The notes under the pieces were generated by a model. It searched no databases. It was given only the letters and a program-made list of their open reading frames with translations, and had not been told where the DNA came from. Position numbers and translations under genes: made by a program. A DNA stretch of 9,306 bases from Pseudomonadota bacterium (GTDB lineage Bacteria; Pseudomonadota; Gammaproteobacteria; Xanthomonadales; Xanthomonadaceae), in contig JAFAFF010000062.1 in the NCBI GenBank assembly GCA_023423605.1, positions 1 to 9,306 on the forward strand, written 5' to 3'. This document shows positions 6,177-9,306 of the stretch, piece by piece. The stretch's first letter is position 1; every line of letters starts with the position of its first letter.

Positions 6177-7808
6177 GTGCAACGTCGTGAGTTCCTGGCG
6201 CTTTCCGGTCTGGGCCTGGCCGGGCTGGTCCTGCCGCATACGCGGCTGATCGCAGCCGAACAGCTGCTCGAGCCGGGCGATCCGGTCCTCGGAAAACGCC
6301 TGGCCGATGCTGCACTGCAGGCCGCGCGCAGCGCCGGTGCCAGTTACTGCGATGTACGCATAGGGCGTTATCTGAACCAGGCCGTCATCACCCGCGAGCG
6401 CAACGTCCAGAACGTCACCAACAGCGAATCGGCTGGCGTCGGCATACGCGTGATCGTGGACGGTGCGTGGGGCTTTGCCGCCACCCATCAGCGTACGCCC
6501 GAACAGGTGGTGCAGGCAGTCATGCAGGCGGTGGCCATCGCGCGTGCCAACGCCCGTGTGCAGACCCGCCGCGTGCAGCTGGCGGCGACACCCGGCGTGG
6601 GGGAGGTCAGCTGGCGCACGCCGCTGAAGAAGAACGCCATGGCAGTGCCGGTGCAGGACAAGGTGGCCCTGCTGCTGGATATCAACGCGGCCGGCCTTGA
6701 AGCCGGGGCCGATTTCTTCAATTCCACCCTGTTCCTGGTCAACGAGCAGAAGTACTTCGCCTCCAGCGATGGATCCTGGATAGACCAGGATGTGCACCGT
6801 ATCTGGCTGCCGTTCACCGCCACCGCAGTGGACAAGGCCAGCGGCCGGTTCCGCACCCGCAACGGGCTGTCCGCGCCGATGGGCATGGGCTACGAGTTCC
6901 TGGACGGCGTCCCTGCCGGCCGCTTCGAACTGCCCGGTGGCGTGGTGGGATATGGAAACTCCTATGCACCGCGCGAGGATGCCATCGCCGCCGCCCGCCA
7001 GGCCCGCGAAAAGCTCACCGCCCCATCGGTGAAGCCCGGCAAGTACGACATCGTGCTCGATCCTTCCAACCTGTTCCTGACCATCCACGAAAACGTCGGC
7101 CATCCGCTGGAGCTGGACCGCGTGCTGGGTTATGAAGCCAACTACGCCGGTACCAGCTTCGCCACCCTGGACAAGCGCGATGCCGGCTTCCGCTGGGGCA
7201 GCGGGATCGTCAACTTCTTCGCAGACAAGACCCAGCCGGGCAGCCTGGGCGCCGTAGGCTACGACGACGAAGGCGTCAGGACCCAGCGCTGGGACCTGGT
7301 ACGCGATGGCATCCTGGTGGATTACCAGGCCACCCGCGATGAGGCGCATATCCTCGGCCGCGACACCTCGCATGGCTGCAGCTATGCCGATTCCTGGTCC
7401 AGCGTGCAGTTCCAGCGCATGGCCAACGTCTCGCTGGCGCCGGGCAAGGCACCGTTGAGCGTGGCGGAGATGGTCAAGGACGTGGAAGACGGCCTGTACT
7501 TCCATGGCCGCGGTTCGTATTCCATCGACCAGCAGCGCTACAACGCCCAGTTCGGCGCCCAGCTGTGCTACCAGATCAAGGACGGCCGCATCACCGGCAT
7601 GGTCGAGGACGCGGCGTACCAGATCCGCACGCCGGAGTTCTGGAATGCCTGCGCGGCCATCTGCGACGAAGGTGATTTCCGCCTCGGCGGTTCGTTCTTC
7701 GATGGAAAGGGCCAGCCCGCGCAGGTATCTGCGGTGTCGCATGGTTCGTCCACCACCCGTTTCAACGGCATTAACATCATCAACACCGCGCGCAGCCTTG
7801 GCGCATGA
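6177..7808 (+). CDS. Tat-exported TldD/PmbA-family metallopeptidase, paralog 1
   Basis: TldD/PmbA proteins are zinc peptidases that trim unfolded or modified peptides. E. coli TldD/TldE act as a cytoplasmic heterodimer. This 543-aa protein begins MQRREFLALSG, a twin-arginine motif at residues 3-4, then a hydrophobic stretch ending near LIAAEQ (24-29), which predicts Tat export of the folded enzyme. The metal motif HExxxH is HENVGH at 304-309 within a conserved HPLELDRVLGYEANYAGTS region. Cys492 and Cys496 near the C terminus include a likely third ligand, equivalent in place to the TldD C-terminal Cys. I chose GTG 6177 because it matches exactly the start of the downstream paralog, with a GGGGTG Shine-Dalgarno-like run 6-7 bases ahead; GTG 6168 and 6171 are alternatives. 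It lies 33 bp before paralog 2 and is probably in the same operon. Confidence 0.88.
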   Translation: MQRREFLALSGLGLAGLVLPHTRLIAAEQLLEPGDPVLGKRLADAALQAARSAGASYCDVRIGRYLNQAVITRERNVQNVTNSESAGVGIRVIVDGAWGFAATHQRTPEQVVQAVMQAVAIARANARVQTRRVQLAATPGVGEVSWRTPLKKNAMAVPVQDKVALLLDINAAGLEAGADFFNSTLFLVNEQKYFASSDGSWIDQDVHRIWLPFTATAVDKASGRFRTRNGLSAPMGMGYEFLDGVPAGRFELPGGVVGYGNSYAPREDAIAAARQAREKLTAPSVKPGKYDIVLDPSNLFLTIHENVGHPLELDRVLGYEANYAGTSFATLDKRDAGFRWGSGIVNFFADKTQPGSLGAVGYDDEGVRTQRWDLVRDGILVDYQATRDEAHILGRDTSHGCSYADSWSSVQFQRMANVSLAPGKAPLSVAEMVKDVEDGLYFHGRGSYSIDQQRYNAQFGAQLCYQIKDGRITGMVEDAAYQIRTPEFWNACAAICDEGDFRLGGSFFDGKGQPAQVSAVSHGSSTTRFNGINIINTARSLGA

Positions 7809-7830
7809 GTCCTGTCCAACTTCCCTACGT

Positions 7831-7836
7831 GGAGAG
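7831..7836 (+). promoter_or_regulatory. Shine-Dalgarno GGAGAG fixing the TTG start of TldD-like paralog 2
   Basis: GGAGAG lies 5 bases upstream of TTG 7842 in the 33-bp gap after the first TldD-like gene. There is no ATG near this point, and the TTG opens MQRRDFLALTG, which matches the N terminus of paralog 1. This decides the start. Confidence 0.75.
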
Positions 7837-7841
7837 CAGCC

Positions 7842-9306
7842 TTGCAAAGACGTGACTTCCTCGCCCTCACCGGGCTCACCGCGGGCGGCCTGCTGGTGCC
7901 GTCATTCTTCGGCAGGGCGATTGCCGCCGAACAGCTGCAGTCCACCCTCGACCCTGCGCTGAAGAAGCGCCTGGCCGATGCCGCGCTGCAGGCCGCGCGC
8001 AGTGCCGGCGCCACCTACTGCGACGTGCGCATCGGCCGTTACCTGCGGCAGTTCGTGATCACCCGCGAAGACAAGGTCCAGAACGTCGTCAACACCGAAT
8101 CCACCGGTGTAGGCATCCGCGTGCTGGTCAATGGTGCCTGGGGCTTTGCCGCCACCAACCAGCTTGGTACCGCCGACATCGCCAAGGCCGCCCAGCAGGC
8201 GGCCGGGATCGCCCGCGCGAACGCCGGCATCCAGACCGCGCCGGTGCAGCTCGCTGCGGCCCCGGGCGTGGGTGAAGTGAGCTGGCGCACGCCGATCCGC
8301 AAGAACGCGATGGAAGTGCCGGTCAAGGACAAGGTCGACCTGCTGCTGGACGTCAATGCGGCGGCGGTCAACGCAGGCGCCAGCTTCGTCAATTCGATGA
8401 TGTTCCTGGTCAACGAGCAGAAATACTTTGCCTCCACCGACGGCTCCTACATCGACCAGGACGTGCACCGCATCTGGGTGCCGATGACCATCACCGCCAT
8501 CGACAAGGCGACCGGCAAGTTCCGCACGCGCGAAGGGCTGTCCGCGCCGATGGGCATGGGGTACGAATATCTCGACGGCAGTGCGGCAGGCAAGGTGCGC
8601 ACGCCCAACGGCGTGGTCAACTATTCCTCGTCCTATGACATGAAGGAAGACGCCATCGCCGCGGCGAAGCAGGCGCAGGAAAAGCTCAAGGCCCCCTCGG
8701 TGAAGCCGGGCAAGTACGACCTGATCCTGGACCCTTCGCACACCTGGCTGACCATCCACGAATCCATCGGACATCCGCTGGAACTGGACCGCGTGCTCGG
8801 CTACGAAGCCAATTACGCCGGCACCAGCTTCGCCACGCTGGACAAGCGCGAACAGCAGTTCCAGTACGGCAGCGAACACGTCAACATCTTCGCGGACAAG
8901 ACCCAGGCAGGCAGCCTGGGTGCGGTGGCCTACGACGATGAAGGCGTGAAGTGCAAGCGCTGGGACCTGATCACCGATGGCAAGCTGGTGGATTACCAGA
9001 CCATCCGCGACCAGGCGCATATCCTCGGCAAGACCGAATCGGATGGATGCTGCTATGCCGACTCCTGGTCCAGCGTGCAGTTCCAGCGCATGGCCAACGT
9101 ATCCATGGCACCGGGCAGGAAGCCACTCAGCGTCGATGAAATGATCAAGGACGTGGAGAACGGCATCTACATCATCGGTGACGGCTCGTTCTCCATCGAC
9201 CAGCAACGCTACAACGCGCAGTTCGGCGGCCAGCTGTTCTACGAGATCAAGAACGGAAAGATCACCGGCATGCTGGAGGACGTGGCCTACCAGATCCGCA
9301 CGCCGG
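7842..9306 (+). CDS. Tat-exported TldD/PmbA-family metallopeptidase, paralog 2 (3' end missing)
   Basis: This is a second TldD/PmbA-family peptidase, open to the end of the window: 488 codons are visible of about 545 expected from paralog 1. It begins at TTG 7842, read as Met. The twin-arginine motif RRDFLALTG is at residues 3-11, followed by a hydrophobic segment and an AIAAEQ cleavage region (26-31), predicting export. HESIGH at 306-311 is the HExxxH zinc motif, again followed by HPLELDRVLGYEANYAGTSFATLDKR. By eye roughly two thirds of residues match paralog 1 along the whole visible length, with no frameshift, so the pair arose by tandem duplication and both copies look functional. The C-terminal Cys region that would complete the metal site is beyond the window. 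The TTG start means that looking only for ATG/GTG would misplace this gene. Confidence 0.88.
   Translation, partial: MQRRDFLALTGLTAGGLLVPSFFGRAIAAEQLQSTLDPALKKRLADAALQAARSAGATYCDVRIGRYLRQFVITREDKVQNVVNTESTGVGIRVLVNGAWGFAATNQLGTADIAKAAQQAAGIARANAGIQTAPVQLAAAPGVGEVSWRTPIRKNAMEVPVKDKVDLLLDVNAAAVNAGASFVNSMMFLVNEQKYFASTDGSYIDQDVHRIWVPMTITAIDKATGKFRTREGLSAPMGMGYEYLDGSAAGKVRTPNGVVNYSSSYDMKEDAIAAAKQAQEKLKAPSVKPGKYDLILDPSHTWLTIHESIGHPLELDRVLGYEANYAGTSFATLDKREQQFQYGSEHVNIFADKTQAGSLGAVAYDDEGVKCKRWDLITDGKLVDYQTIRDQAHILGKTESDGCCYADSWSSVQFQRMANVSMAPGRKPLSVDEMIKDVENGIYIIGDGSFSIDQQRYNAQFGGQLFYEIKNGKITGMLEDVAYQIRTP

Noticed and set aside
6069..7847. Long minus-strand open frame (592 codons) opposite the first TldD-like gene
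   Set aside because: It is the antisense shadow of a GC-rich gene whose plus-strand product has a Tat signal, HExxxH motif and a close paralog. The antisense product resembles no family I recognise.
7902..9206. Long minus-strand open frame (434 codons) opposite the second TldD-like gene
   Set aside because: It is antisense to the second paralog in the same relative frame as the one above. Their similarity follows from the duplicated sense genes, not from independent coding.

Overview
The window is GC-rich, densely coded bacterial chromosome. Hand counts on single 60-base lines give about 67% GC in the flanking genes and about 55-58% in the middle module. Gene content and protein style suggest a gammaproteobacterium of the Xanthomonadaceae/Lysobacteraceae type, with Stenotrophomonas or a close relative most likely. 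This is an inference from recall of protein families, not from a database search.

Layout. (1) Positions 1-3327 (+) hold the 3' nine-tenths or so of a large fused indolepyruvate:ferredoxin oxidoreductase family protein (TPP domain, Fe-S cysteine segment, gamma/POR domain, DUF6537-like C terminus). (2) Positions 3328-3535 are a noncoding spacer of about 200 bp. It is rich in palindromes: a 15-bp perfect inverted repeat with a TTCG loop, five ATGTAA/TTACAT hexamers, and three GTGATCG heptamers. (3) Positions 3536-5386 (+) are a hipB-hipA type II toxin-antitoxin module: an Xre-family antitoxin/repressor with an unusually long C-terminal tail, and a HipA Ser/Thr kinase with its key residues intact. 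(4) Positions 5388-6005 (-) encode a DUF938-type SAM-dependent methyltransferase that converges on hipA with a single base between the stop codons. (5) Positions 6006-6176 are a divergent intergenic region with a perfect 12-bp palindrome. (6) Positions 6177-7808 and 7842 to beyond 9306 (+) are two tandem paralogous TldD/PmbA-family metallopeptidases. Both have twin-arginine signal peptides and both use non-ATG starts; the second runs off the window.

How the parts relate. The oxidoreductase, the methyltransferase and the peptidase pair look like ordinary resident chromosomal genes with no obvious shared pathway. The hipBA module, with its own regulatory region and lower GC, looks like an insertion between them. 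The HipB operators are proposed from repeats placed as 6-bp half-sites with 8-bp spacers, the same geometry as the E. coli HipB operators. The TldD pair is probably one operon (33-bp gap, strong Shine-Dalgarno before the second gene) and probably encodes periplasmic metallopeptidases.

I see no wholly new system. The points most worth following up are the HipB operator array, the long HipB tail, the overlapping 3' ends of hipA and the methyltransferase gene, and the duplicated Tat-exported TldD-like proteins.
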